Position numbers and translations under genes: made by a program. Of a stretch of 64,000 nucleotides of DNA, positions 48,340 to 60,330 are shown piece by piece (the stretch's first letter is position 1; every line of letters starts with the position of its first letter). Origin of the DNA: Epiperipatus broadwayi (lineage: Eukaryota > Onychophora > Udeonychophora > Euonychophora > Peripatidae); NCBI GenBank assembly GCA_028023455.1, contig JAQFVV010000063.1, forward strand, positions 4,271,081-4,335,080, given 5' to 3'. The notes below the pieces were generated by a model. The model made no database searches. It saw nothing but the letters and a program-made list of their open reading frames with translations, and was not told where the DNA came from.

Positions 48340-50116
48340 ATATATCTTTAGGCTATCAAATGCATAGGAACTGGGCAGTGAAACTGAATCAACATTCCAT
48401 TATGAATTTTGCACTGCATGGTGATATTAGAGAGTCTGTATAAATAGCTATACATCACTGTAGTATGAACTAGTCAGTTTTGGTAAAGGAGTCAGCAAAG
48501 TTTAACAGGTAATAAGTCATTCAAACAGGATAAATAACAACAGAAAAATTCTAAAAGTATAATGAATAACAGCAGAATAACAAAATAATTAATAGTGAAA
48601 ATTTAGTAGCCTTTACATCTTTGACAAACCATCATCCAAAGTCATCCACATCATTAATTAACTTTTCAATTTTTTCTAATTAATTAATCTCTTAATATCT
48701 ATTTATTTAATTACAACATTGATTACAGTATTGATTATCTAATCAGTTGGAAATATTACTGATTTCCAGTAAAATGTAATTCCTGGTTAGACAATTTACA
48801 AAATTATTTTGATCTTCGATTAGATCATAATTTTTTTAATTAAAGTATTTGGTAATAAATTTGTACAATCAAATATTTACATTACAATTTTCTTTGTTCT
48901 ATTTTTTCTTTCTTTCTGTTCAATTATTTTTTTATTTTAACCTTTCTGACATGCACTCACATTTTAGCATGTTCTGACATTTTTCTTTGCTTACAAATCA
49001 ACATAAAATACATGATTAAGTGATTATTATTTATCTGAAAATAATAAATTTGACTTTATTTGATAGATATTTTTATCTACTACTGAAATAAATTTTAAAT
49101 GTTCACATTTTGTTTTTGTAAATATTAAAAAAATGAGGTTGTGAACGAAGCAGAGTTTAGACATCATCGTTTCTAGAAAGATTATTTTCAGTTTATAAAA
49201 TCAATGAAATATTTTTTAATTCTTATTATTTTTAAACATCCCAACAAATAATTATTTATTTCTCTTATATCTAACAAATTATGCTTTAAAAGTTTAAATT
49301 TTTTGAATATTTATTGCAAAATTGTGATATTTTCTTACTCATAAATATAAAATAGATTGTTTACTTCAAAGTTACTCTTGTAAATTGCTTCAGGTCATAT
49401 TTATGTTAGCTGCTAATATAACATTATATGTTTTGAAAATAAAGTATTTCAAGTCAAAATAAGTTATTAATAATTTATATTTCTTGATATCTAACAAATA
49501 TAGTGTAAATTGTTTTAAAATAATTATCTAAAACTGTAATAAATTAGCAAATAAACATGTTTTTGGGTCATTGAAAATAACAATGTCGTAAAATGCTGAA
49601 CGTTTTACAGCCATGGCAACAGACAAAGGCTGAACATGTCAGGGCGGTGCTTATGTCTATTGTAAGAATGGGAATTTTGAATTTCCCACCTTCTACTTCA
49701 ATTTTTTCAGTGAAAATTTATTATAGTAGAATATATTGTTCTACACGCATTTTAACATATAATACTTACAAAAAAATTCACCAGGGAGATGGATTAGTCA
49801 AAAGACGAAGTAATTCACATCAATCGATAATTAGGTTAAATTATTTTATCAAGTAAATTTATAATCCTTAAGTTACAATTACATAATTAGTTTGCTTTTA
49901 TTTCCATTATTATATCACATAACATTTTGGAATTCTACTTTTAGTTACAAAAACAATAAATTACATTTTACATGGTTATATTTTTCCCTCTTTTATTTAG
50001 TAAACTGAGATTAAGATACAGAGTTTTATTTTTTCTTGTATTTATTTTGATTTGTTTTAAAATCTCTTCACTTTATTTATTAAATTAAATCTTTTTTCAT
50101 TTATTGAAAAAAATAT
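48340..50116. other. AT-rich DNA, no firm gene
   Basis: An 87-residue plus-strand open frame at 49593-49856 starts in a slightly GC-richer patch but shows no recognisable domain. I do not call it a gene. Confidence 0.4.
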
Positions 50117-50120
50117 ATAC

Positions 50121-52391
50121 TGTACCGAGACAAAGTCGGTACAGGTATATACGCACACACACGAGCAATGTAAACACTCTATATTTTTTTACTTTCAACT
50201 TATGATAAAAAATAAATGTAGTTTTCTTTCAATGCGTTATAAAATACATTGTAAAATAAAATGTTAATATTTCTGATTAAATAGTTTAAGGCTTTCATAT
50301 AATCTACTATAATAATATTCTCTAAAAAAAAAAATAAAATATAAAGTATTACTAATATGCCATTTTAAATCTCAATAAGTGATTTCTACTTGTATATGCC
50401 GCGGGGGTAATTAAAAGGGGTTTGTTTTAAATTATAACTGTAGTGAAAGTTAAAAGCTTATAGAAGTGATTTTGAGACAGATTAAATGCTCGACTTTTAA
50501 ACTAATTGTTCTCTTAAAACACGCACACATGTATGCATAAAAGGTGTGAATAAGTATGAATTTTTCTAACTGAGATTGCAACATGAGATTGCATAAACCT
50601 AAGATTGCCTCAAGCATATGGATTGAGTGGACATTACGTAGGACACGGACCCCAACGACAACTCAAAGAATATTGAACTCTGGGTGGAGATTCGATCCTC
50701 AGATAATAACCAACCCATATAAATATGAATCTCAATCTAAAAAAAAAAAAAGAAAAAAGGCTTTTTACACTCCCTTTTTGTTTTTTTTTTGGCTTGTATT
50801 TATGCTTATGCTTATAGTTTTTTCCTAGATTCCTCCGGAAGCTACAACTAGAACTTTTCTTTTTTTGCTATCCGGTTTATCCAATATGATCACTGTGAAA
50901 TTAACATTTAGAGCGTCGATCGTCATGATGGGCTAGGAAACCCTTCAGTGATTGACCGACGCTCCGCCGCCAGAACATCTCCACAGCTATGAATGATCAA
51001 CAACAGTACCGTCCGAACATAGTGCTCCAATCAGTCTAAGGACGTTGTTCCGTTTAATATATAAGAATCGTCCAAACATACTACGCTGAACTTATGTGAA
51101 ATGAATAACCATGTATTATGGAAACATCATCTATCAGGTTCGAACCCTCACCAAATTAGAAGCAGCAGAAGACTAAGCAAAATCCTAGGTAAACATTTTT
51201 TTTTATAATGCTTCCATTCATTCTTTACGTAAACTTAAAAGGCAATCTCATAATTAATTAAATTCGACTTTCGTAAATCAAATATAAAATGATCCGTAAT
51301 CCCTCATATTTAAATCTTATTATTTTAATCTCAATTTTCGTAAATAAAAATGTCAGATGCTCCATAGTTCCTCATATTTAAATCTTAGGACTTTTCCAGT
51401 TATGAACTTTGATCCTAATTATTATTTCCTTTCGCAGATAAACTATAACACACACCTAATTTCAAAATGTAAAAGGAGGAAATATATTTTATCAGCCATG
51501 TTTATTATGTATAATATGTTCTTTTCTGTGCGAGTGCGAGAATGCGTGTATGTGCGTGCAAATAAAGCTATTAATCAATGTTTCATTTTTTTATAATCAA
51601 TAAATTTTTTTTTAATTTAAACAAGTCGAGCATTCCTCAAATCATTTTCTATAATTAAATATATTTTTTTTTTTGAAATTATTATTAAAATTAGCATTTA
51701 TTCATGCAATTAATTATTTTACTTTTAAATTTGTCTTTCTTATATTTTTTTTGTTTTTTTTATTTCTTTTAAATTTCATTCATAAACATCGTGCCGTAAG
51801 TCACGATGTTTATTTATTATGTAATTAACATAGGTTTAAGAGTTGGGAGGGCCTATTATTAATAAATATAAGTTAATGTCAATAGAGCTAGTATAAATAA
51901 TTCTATTGGACTGTATGATAAAAGGGGGGAGGATGTTATAAGCGTCTAATTGTTTATTCTAATGATGCCTCAACCGAACATTCGTATTAGTTATAAATAA
52001 CCAATGATCCCGTCCAATGCTTGGACCGATCTATTAATCAACCGATCTTCTTATCCATTGGTTAGTATTGTGTCATTTGCCAGGATAATAGTCTTGAAGG
52101 CAATTACATCGCGACCCTGAGTGACCCCTATTGGTCCATGCTGGGAGTTCGAGCTTATGGGCAGGGATTAGACTTCAAAATCGTTTTGATATGACGTAAG
52201 GTGATGCGAGAAATTAAATTGTGAATCAAATCATCGTATCTGGCGCCCTCTTGTGTTGATAATGAACAACTATTGATATAAGAAAAATAAATAAATCTTT
52301 ACGCTGTATCATGTTTATTTTGGAGCTCACAATCCCTTTTAGGAACGGTTTAATAGGGAGCCGGTGCAAAGGGTAAAAAGGGGACGGTAGA
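50121..52391 (+). repeat. 5' LTR (long repeat, 2,271 bp)
   Basis: Begins TGTACCGAGA and ends GGACGGTAGA. The first 23 bases form a hairpin: TGTACCGA and TCGGTACA around GACAAAG. A second hairpin lies at 51782-51813. A purine tract at 51920-51933 directly before TGTTATAAGCG looks like a polypurine tract followed by an LTR start, so the true LTR might be only the last 458 bp (51934-52391). Small open frames are duplicated in both repeats and are not credible genes. Confidence 0.8.
51782..51813. promoter_or_regulatory. Perfect 12-bp hairpin in LTR
   Basis: ATAAACATCGTG and CACGATGTTTAT around the loop CCGTAAGT. It is identical in the second repeat at 56669-56700. Function is unknown; it could be an RNA structure near the transcript 3' end. 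Confidence 0.7.
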
Positions 52392-52395
52392 TAAA

Positions 52396-52416
52396 TGGCG
52401 CTTCCAAACGTGAGGC
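52396..52416 (+). promoter_or_regulatory. Primer-binding site
   Basis: TGGCGCTTCC at the start begins with TGG, the complement of a tRNA CCA end, four bases after the repeat. It continues CAAACGTGAGGC. It resembles the Lys-tRNA-type TGGCGCCCAACG site with small changes. It marks the LTR 3' boundary. Confidence 0.65.
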
Positions 52417-52863
52417 TAATATAAATAATGTTTCGGAGAGAAGCAAATCAAGACATTAGCCAAAAGCGGCCGAACCTCGTGAAAGACGCAAAACTGAAAG
52501 GAAGAAAAAATCTTTTTTTTTTCACGTAAACGAAAGTTTGGACGAATAGAAAGGGAAGGAAAAGGGAGAAAAGGAAAATAACAAACGGAACAAAATACAG
52601 CGATTCACAATATCGCAAATCTTTTAATAAAACACTTGGAGCCGGAGCGAAATAAATAAAAAAAAAAAGGGGAGAAAAAAAAAAAACATAGCGGGAGATG
52701 GGGGCGCGGACGTCGATTAATCACTTCTTATCATAAATAAAAGAAAATCACGTTCCTTTAAGCATCAACAAAAAGTTGTAACATTTTAAATATAAATAGA
52801 GAGAGGAAAGGAAGGGAAGAAAAAAAAAGGGAAAAAATTTTTTTTTCCTTTATTAAATCATAA

Positions 52864-54060
52864 ATGGACAGCAATAACGATACTGCATGGGAGGAGACAG
52901 GGGAGAGCCCTATAACGTTCAAAAAGATAGATGTTAAAGAAGAGGCTGAATCAGAAATAAAAATGCTTCTTAAAATGATGAGCCAAATGATGATAGAGAT
53001 GAGGGAAGATAGGGAAGAAAGAAGGAAGAGAGAAGAGTACAGAGAAGAAGAAAGAAGGAAAAGGGAAGAGGACAGAGAAGAAGAAAGAAGGAAGAGAGAA
53101 GAGGACAGAGAAGAAGAAAGAAGGAAAGAGAGAAAGGAGGAGAGAGGGGAATTCATTAGGGAGATACGAAAATTATTGAAGGGAAACACAGGAGAGTCAG
53201 AGGAGGACCAGAGCAAAGAGGAAGAAATAAAGATTGACGAAGTAAAGACGGAGATTACCTCAATAAAAATAGAGATCGGTGCAGCAAAAGCCGAAATAGA
53301 AGAAACGAAGACTGAAGTGATAACAGCAAAGGCAGAGCTGGAAGACGTAAGACAAAAGGTGGACGCGATAAATAGAAAGGTAGAAGGAATCGAGCCACAA
53401 CAGAACGTACCGAGAGAAATTATGGCCAAACGTCTGGAGGAGTTGGAAAAGAAATTTGAACTGAGAATAAACCTGCGGGAACCGAGCCAGTCGTGGGCCG
53501 AAAGGCAAATAAAAATTGAGATCTTCAGGGCAGGTGAAAACGAGAGTCCGATGGACCACGTGGAGAGCACCCGGAACCTGTTTTCTGAGCCCTCAAAGCC
53601 GGAGCCAGACAAAATCAATATTGCCAGCACATACCTGCAAGGGCCAGCTAGAGATTGGTGGCGAACGATCGAGTTTAAGCCCAGATCGTTCGTAGAATAT
53701 CGAGAAGAGATCCTACGAAGCTTTTGGAACGCTACCAGACAAGAGGGGATCTACTTTCACATCACCAATGAAAAATACGGGCTCAAACCTAACGAGACGA
53801 TAACGCAGTTCTATTACAGGCAGGTGGCCGGCCTCCAGCAGCTACCGGCGTATCACATGACGGAGGAGCAAATCATCTCGACCATTAGACACAACATGCC
53901 AACAGACATCAGGCGGATGATGCTAAGCCGGGATGACGAGGGCATCCACAAGATGGGGGATGCCATAGCCAAGTTCGAGCGAGCGGAAGGACGGGAAAGG
54001 CATATAGAGAGGCCGGGACAGGAACCATATAGAAGAAAGCTACCACCAGATCGATACTGA
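52864..54060 (+). CDS. Ty3/gypsy-type Gag, 398 aa
   Basis: Would form the particle shell that packages the element's RNA. The ATG at 52864 is the first Met of the open frame, and the frame is intact to the TGA at 54058. Residues ~46-100 are highly charged repeats of the REEDREEERRK type, encoded by tandem ~30-bp DNA repeats at about 53030-53120. Residues ~124-185 have heptad-like spacing (EVKTEITSIKIEIGAAKAEI), likely coiled coil. Residues ~205-370 hold the retrotransposon Gag capsid region, including YLQGPARDWW near residue 256, FVEYREEILRSFW and the ITQFYYRQVAGLQ segment. No CCHC zinc knuckle is seen at the C terminus. No pol follows. Base composition is far less AT-rich than the neighbourhood, which suggests purifying selection or recent arrival. 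Confidence 0.85.
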   Translation: MDSNNDTAWEETGESPITFKKIDVKEEAESEIKMLLKMMSQMMIEMREDREERRKREEYREEERRKREEDREEERRKREEDREEERRKERKEERGEFIREIRKLLKGNTGESEEDQSKEEEIKIDEVKTEITSIKIEIGAAKAEIEETKTEVITAKAELEDVRQKVDAINRKVEGIEPQQNVPREIMAKRLEELEKKFELRINLREPSQSWAERQIKIEIFRAGENESPMDHVESTRNLFSEPSKPEPDKINIASTYLQGPARDWWRTIEFKPRSFVEYREEILRSFWNATRQEGIYFHITNEKYGLKPNETITQFYYRQVAGLQQLPAYHMTEEQIISTIRHNMPTDIRRMMLSRDDEGIHKMGDAIAKFERAEGRERHIERPGQEPYRRKLPPDRY

Positions 54061-55001
54061 TGAAAAATTAGTCTAAAAAACACGTTGACGAACACGGATT
54101 TGCCACAGGAATACGATTACCGGAGTACGCTTCATAAACAACGGTAACTGAAGGAAAATGACCTCGGACCAGAAAGGACTTACACATCGCATCGCATCAT
54201 ACAATAACAAGGGGGAAGGGGGGTTGATAAAACATTATTTTAAACCAAAGCAGACCGCAGATAACTAAACACGAGAGAAAAAATATAATTTAAAGAGAGA
54301 AAAGGAATAAATGTCATAACTCTTCTAAAGAAAACTATTCGAGGTAAATAAGTTAATATTTCTGAAAGCCAGTTTAAATTAAAAAGAACGTCGCCCGCCT
54401 TCGACTAAAATATATGTTGCTCGAAAACACGCGGAGAAAGGAAGCGGATGCCGCCTAAAGAAAGAAAGAAAAGCCGGATCGCGAGAGTGCGCTATTATTG
54501 TTCCTTCCCTCAATATTTCCCATTGTGCTAGGAGGTACAGAGCTCGGATATTTTGAATGCTTATTGTTCTATAACTCAGATTATTCGCTACCTCGTAAAT
54601 GTTGTCGTATTTTGCAGAGGGGACTTCGGAAATGACCATCCTCCTGCCTTCCATTAGATAGGCCATAAGAGAATGCCTATATGTTCGTAACCTTGCATCG
54701 CGGGACTTCGGAAAGGTCCATCCCCATGCCAATCTTCCACCCGGGGTGCCTGTACCAGACTGGGCAAGATATCTCCTATTATGATTTTTTTGTTTAGTTC
54801 GCAAATGTAAAGTGTCAATCCGAGCCTGACCACATGACCTGCCACTTCGTTTCTTTATGTGAGGGGGAGTTGAACTGTAGGATAGTCGGCTAAAATAAAT
54901 GATTAAAAATCACACGAAGCGGGGTCAAAAATAAGGAATTTTATTGTGAAAATTAAAATGCCAAGCCTCGCATTTTAATTTTTAGACGGATCGCGGGGAT
55001 A
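54061..55001. other. Interior 3' region of the gag-only element, non-coding
   Basis: No pol domain in any frame. A 141-residue minus-strand open frame (54379-54804) is antisense to the element and shows no domain. GCGGGGATA before 55002 is a weak purine tract, poorer than the one inside the repeats. Confidence 0.6.
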
Positions 55002-57278
55002 TGTACCGAGACAAAGTCGGTACAGGTATATACGCACACACACGAGCAATGTAAACACTCTATATTTTTTTTACTTTCAACTTATGATAAAAAATAAATG
55101 TAGTTTTCTTTCAATGCGTTATAAAATACATTGTAAAATAAAATGTTAATATTTCTGATTAAATAGTTTAAGGCTTTCATATAATCTACTATAATAATAT
55201 TCTCTAAAAAAAAAAAAAATATATAAAGTATTACTAATATGCCATTTTAAATCTCAATAAGTGATTTCTACTTGTATATGCCGCGGGGGTAATTAAAAGG
55301 GGTTTGTTTTAAATTATAACTGTAGTGAAAGTTAAAAGCTTATAGAAGTGATTTTGAGACAGATTAAATGCTCGACTTTTAAACTAATTGTTCTCTTAAA
55401 ACACGCACACATGTATGCATAAAAGGTGTGAATAAGTATGAATTTTTCTAACTGAGATTGCAAAATGAGATTGCATAAACCTAAGATTGCCTCAAGCATA
55501 TGGATTGAGTGGACATTACGTAGGACACGGACCCCAACGACAACTCAAAGAATATTGAACTCTGGGTGGAGATTCGATCCTCAGATAATAATCAACCCAT
55601 ATAAATATGAATCTAAATCTAAAAAAAAAAAAAGGCTTTTTACACTCCCTTTTTGTTTTTCTTTTGGCTTGTATTTATGCTTATGCTTATGCTTATAGTT
55701 TTTTCCTAGATTCCTCCGGAAGCTACAACTAGAACTTTTTTTTCTTTTTTTGCTATCCGGTTTATCCAATATGATCACTGTGAAATTAACATTTAGAGCG
55801 TCGATCGTCATGATGGGCTAGGAAACCCTTCAGTGATTGACCGACGCTCCGCCGCCAGAACATCTCCACAGCTATGAATGATCAACAACAGTACCGTCCG
55901 AACATAGTGCTCCAATCAGTCTAAGGACGTTGTTCCGTTTAATATATAAGAATCGTCCAAACATACTACGCTGAACTTATGTGAAATGAATAACCATGTA
56001 TTATGGAAACATCATCTATCAGGTTCGAACCCTCACCAAATTAGAAGCAGCAGAAGACTAAGCAAAATCCTAGGTAAACATTTTTTTTTATAATGCTTCC
56101 ATTCATTCTTTACGTAAACTTAAAAGGCAATCTCATAATTAATTAAATTCGACTTTCGTAAATCAAATATAAAATGATCCGTAATCCCTCATATTTAAAT
56201 CTTATTATTTTAATCTCAATTTTCGTAAATAAAAATGTCAGATGCTCCATAGTTCCTCATATTTAAATCTTAGGACTTTTCCAGTTATGAACTTTGATCC
56301 TAATTATTATTTCCTTTCGCAGATAAACTATAACACACACCTAATTTCAAAATGTAAAAGGAGGAAATATATTTTATCAGCCATGTTTATTATGTATAAT
56401 ATGTTCTTTTCTGTGCGAGTGCGAGAATGCGTGTATGTGCGTGCAAATAAAGCTATTAATCAATATTTCATTTTTTTATAATCAATAAATTTTTTTTTAA
56501 TTTAAACAAGTCGAGCATTCCTCAAAAATCATTTTCTATAATTAAATATATATTTTTTTTGAAATTATTATTAAAATTAGCATTTATTCATGCAATTAAT
56601 TATTTTACTTTTAAATTTGTCTTTCTTATATTTTTTTTTGTTTTTTTTATTTCTTTTAAATTTCATTCATAAACATCGTGCCGTAAGTCACGATGTTTAT
56701 TTATTATGTAATTAACATAGGTTTAAGAGTTGGGAGGGCCTATTATTAATAAATATAAGTTAATGTCAATAGAGCTAGTATAAATAATTCTATTGGACTG
56801 TATGATAAAAGGGGGGAGGATATTATAAGCGTCTAATTGTTTATTCTAATGATGCCTCAACCGAACATTCGTATTAGTTATAAATAACCAATGATCCCGT
56901 CCAATGCTTGGACCGATCTATTAATCAACCGATCTTCTTATCCATTGGTTAGTATTGTGTCATTTGCCAGGATAATAGTCTTGAAGGCAATTACATCGCG
57001 ACCCTGAGTGACCCCTATTGGTCCATGCTGGGAGTTCGAGCTTATGGGCAGGGATTAGACTTCAAAATCGTTTTGATATGACGTAAGGTGATGCGATAAA
57101 TTAAATTGTGAATCAAATCATCGTATCTGGTGCCCTCTTGTGTTGATAATGAACAACTATTGATATAAGAAAAATAAATAAATCTTTACGCTGTATCATG
57201 TTTATTTTGGAGCTCACAATCCCTTTTAGGAACGGTTTAATAGGGAGCCGGTGCAAAGGGTAAAAAGGGGACGGTAGA
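55002..57278 (+). repeat. 3' LTR (long repeat, 2,277 bp)
   Basis: Near-identical to 50121-52391. The inner purine tract (about 56807-56820) is retained, but the following TG reads TA (TATTATAAGCG). The last 458 bp (56821-57278) are the same length as in the 5' copy. Confidence 0.8.
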
Positions 57279-57282
57279 ATAC

Positions 57283-59277
57283 ATTTTTTTTTCTTTAAAT
57301 ATTATAATATACTTTTAAATGTTTTATGTAACAGGTATGTTTGTGCATCTGTTGCAATATGTATGTATTATATGAATTCTTTGCAAGTCAAACTTTCTAG
57401 AATTATTTTAATATCCTAGATCTTATATAGGCATTAGAATAACCTTTGATATTTTGTAAAGGATGAAATGCTACTTTAGGAGTGATATTAATTAAGTCTT
57501 CATCTAACCAGATCATAGTTTCAGATAATAGTGCAGTTATAATTTTTATTAATTTTATAGCTTACTATTTAATGGTCATTATTTGCAAATAATATATTTT
57601 TACCTGGTTTATAGATTAATACATGAATGTTGTTTGCAAGTTTATTAAAATGACTTGCAAAACAATTCTTTTATTAATCGTTTGGAGATCAATTCTTAAG
57701 AAATATTGTGTACTCTTAGCATTTTGCATATTGTTGATGTCCAGGATTGTTAATGCTAAGAGTGTGTAATGTGAACATTTAAGATGGTGCTTACATATAA
57801 TCCCAGTGCTGGAAGTTTGCCAGGTATTTTATTTTAATTATCTATTTTCAGGGGCCTGAATAAATCTTGCAAAAAATATGGCTGATGATCATATTTAATA
57901 TTTTATTTATTTTTTACAATGATCATAAAACAAAAGAAATTACCTCAATGATACAACAATTAATTGTAACTAAAATAAACATGGATCCACATATTTATAT
58001 CTGTGATTTACTTTGAAATGTTCAAATCCAGCACAGCATAATTCTTCAGTTTTATAGCTTTTTCAACAATCAGAATAAATAGTAGATCCCTCAGCAATAT
58101 TTTTTTTTATTTCATCCATAAGAATAAATGATGTTCTATATGTAACTGTTGCAATAAAGCACATGCTGGTTTCTCTGCACAAAAAACATTGCCCCCCTCC
58201 TGTTGTTTTTTTACCCCCACTGAAAACACTTTTTTTGATAAGTGTAAAAAATACCAACCCTGTTCAACAACATATTGTAATATTTGTACATTATAACTTA
58301 CATAAAAAAGAACAAGGAATTAAATCTTGTGACTGGCATTTATGAGAATTATTAATCCTTTTTAATGTTAACCAGAAATTTATAATCGATTTTTAAATAT
58401 TTTTTAAAGTTATACCATTTTGATAAAAACAAAAACAAATACTTTGATGTTAATACATCATACATAAAATAAATTAATTCATTAAATAATGGAATTTATA
58501 AGAGATTTATTAATATTTTTTAAACTTAACAGGAATTTATAATGGGTTTCTTAATATTTTTTTAAAGTTAACAAATAATACATGTTCGGTAAAGTAATTT
58601 TGAGAAAAAAAATGTAAACAAATATTTCAACGCTCCTTGAAATGGATAATTAAAAAGAAAATACCTGGCAAACCTCTGGTACAGGGATTATATGCATGTA
58701 CCCCTAAGATTAATAAAAGTCCTTTCATAAAATAGAATAAAATATACTATGTCAAAATGACATCAATACATTTTTTATTATAGACTTGTTGTGTCTAATA
58801 AATATAAGGGGTCCGTTTTTTTATGTTTGGTTGTCTCCAGAAAAGTTAATGTGAATGTTGAATTAGTTAAGAACATAAGAATAATGTTAAAATTTACTTG
58901 TTACTGGAACGTAATCTACAAATGTTGATATTTTCTTTTACATACTGATAAAAAGTTTATATTAATCACTGTATATCATATATTGTCTTGAGTACTTCAT
59001 GTTTAATTAGATTGTAGCTGACAATGTACTCTTGTTTTCTTCACCTTGCAGCTTACAATGTACTATTGATTTTTCAGCTTCCAGCTGACAGTATACTATT
59101 GTTTTCTTCAGCTTACACAACTAATTTGATTGGTTATAATGTTTATAAACAATATCATGGCTGTAGATTTTAATTTCATTTAAAAATGGAATTACCATTT
59201 ATAATGTATTTACCACCTATATAATCTGTTTAAAATATTGTGATAGATGTATATATTGCATTCATTTAAAAATAGAA
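57283..59277. other. AT-rich DNA, no gene seen
   Basis: A short inverted pair near 57707-57770 (CTCTTAGCATT and AATGCTAAGAG) and two nearby similar segments at 58348-58600 (ATTAATC/TATTTTTTAAAGTTA). Imperfect GCTTACA/CAGCTT repeats occur at 59010-59115. Small open frames at 58063-58345 show no domain. Confidence 0.4.
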
Positions 59278-59444
59278 CAAACAAGATATGCCACTAAACA
59301 TCACATGATCACCATTTCTTATGCTTGCTCATAACTGTTATTAAAACAGGTAAAACTATCCATACTAGTGTCACTCAGTGCAAGCCAGAGAAATCAATGG
59401 ATGCCAGAAGGCTTATGCATAAAATCCCCATCTAATGCCCACTC

Positions 59445-59502
59445 ATCCAATATCCCCAGACTAGTTTCTGGCTTGTAGCCTTCATCAGTGAGGAGCTTGT
59501 AT
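59445..59502 (-). ncRNA. Type I hammerhead (HRE-1), CTGATGA core
   Basis: Minus order: ATACAA, GC, TCCTCA, CTGATGA, stem II GGC/GCC with loop TACAA, GAAAC, TA, GTC, TGGGGA, TA, TTGGAT. The inner stem I is six pairs with one wobble. The outer stem has one mismatch. Cleavage is expected after GTC. Confidence 0.85.
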
Positions 59503-59901
59503 CTGAGAGCACTGCACCTAGATTTTATGATCTAATGCAACTCTCCAGCAGCAACCTTTTATCTCTCTCTACTTAACTACAAAACTATGAGAATAAAATT
59601 GAAAACACAATAATATTTTCAATCTAAGTTCATTAGCTTAAATAGTCATATAGGTCTGAACTCAGTTCAGTACCCATACATTTGGTGTCTTTGGCTCTTT
59701 AATAACCATAACCACTACTATCCTATTAGGCAGTATTGGTATTAAATGACTAAACATCACATGATCACCATTTTTTATGCTTGCTCATAACTGTTATTAA
59801 AACAGGCAAAACTCTCATACAGTAGTGCCACTCAGTGCACGCCAGAGTAAGCAATGGATGCCAGAAGGCTTGTGCATAAAATCCTTATCTAGTGCCTACT
59901 C

Positions 59902-59960
59902 ATTCAATATCCCCAGACTAATTTCTGGCTTGTGACCTTCGTCAGTGAGGAGTCTTGGAT
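59902..59960 (-). ncRNA. Type I hammerhead (HRE-1)
   Basis: ATCCAA, GAC, TCCTCA, CTGACGA, stem II GGT/GCC with loop CACAA, GAAAT, TA, GTC, TGGGGA, TA, TTGAAT. The stem III closing pair is U-G here and the outer stem has one mismatch. The core is intact. Confidence 0.8.
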
Positions 59961-60271
59961 CTGAGAACACTGCACCTAGATCTTAGGATCTAATGCAATT
60001 CTCCAGTAGCTACCCTTTATCTCTACTTAACTACAAAACTGAAAATAAAATTGAAAATAATATTTTCAATCTAAGCCTCATTAATTTATATAGTCATGTA
60101 GATCTAAACTCAGTTCAGTACCATACATTTGCTGTCTACTATATAAGCTAATGAGCTTGACTGAAAATATTGTTTTCAATTTTATTCTCATGGTTTTGTA
60201 GTTAAGTAGAGATAAAAGGTGGCTACTGGAGGATTGTGTTAGATCCTAAGATCTAGGTGCAGTGTTCTCAG

Positions 60272-60330
60272 ATCCAAGGCTCCTCACTGACGAAGGCCAC
60301 AAGCTAGAAATTAGTCTGGCGGTATTGGAT
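60272..60330 (+). ncRNA. Type I hammerhead (HRE-1)
   Basis: ATCCAA, GGC, TCCTCA, CTGACGA, stem II GGC/GCT with loop CACAA, GAAAT, TA, GTC, TGGCGG, TA, TTGGAT. The inner stem I is weakened by TGGCGG; the outer stem is perfect. Confidence 0.78.

Larger units (their letters stand above)
50117..57282 (+). mobile_element. Non-autonomous LTR retrotransposon encoding only gag
   Basis: Direct repeats 50121-52391 (2,271 bp) and 55002-57278 (2,277 bp) flank a 2,610-bp interior, and ATAC flanks the whole at 50117-50120 and 57279-57282. A tRNA-type primer-binding site follows the first repeat and a gag frame fills much of the interior, but there is no protease, RT, RNase H or integrase. By eye the repeats differ by only about ten substitutions plus homopolymer indels, implying a recent insertion. 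Pol must come from another element. The plan resembles the terminal-repeat elements with gag (TR-GAG) described in plants. The interior is clearly more GC-rich than the window. Confidence 0.85.

Noticed and set aside
49593-49856. 87-residue plus-strand open frame in a slightly GC-richer patch
   Set aside because: No recognisable domain and no related copy in the window; length is within chance.
50583-50828. Open frame conserved between the two long repeats (also 55465-55698)
   Set aside because: Conservation follows from the recent LTR duplication; the frame ends differ and no domain is seen.
52758-53630. 290-residue minus-strand open frame rich in Ser and Leu
   Set aside because: It is the antisense shadow of the repetitive Glu/Arg part of gag; no independent domain.
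54379-54804. 141-residue minus-strand open frame inside the LTR element
   Set aside because: Antisense to the element, no recognisable domain, and no promoter or partner; could be chance in a less AT-rich stretch.
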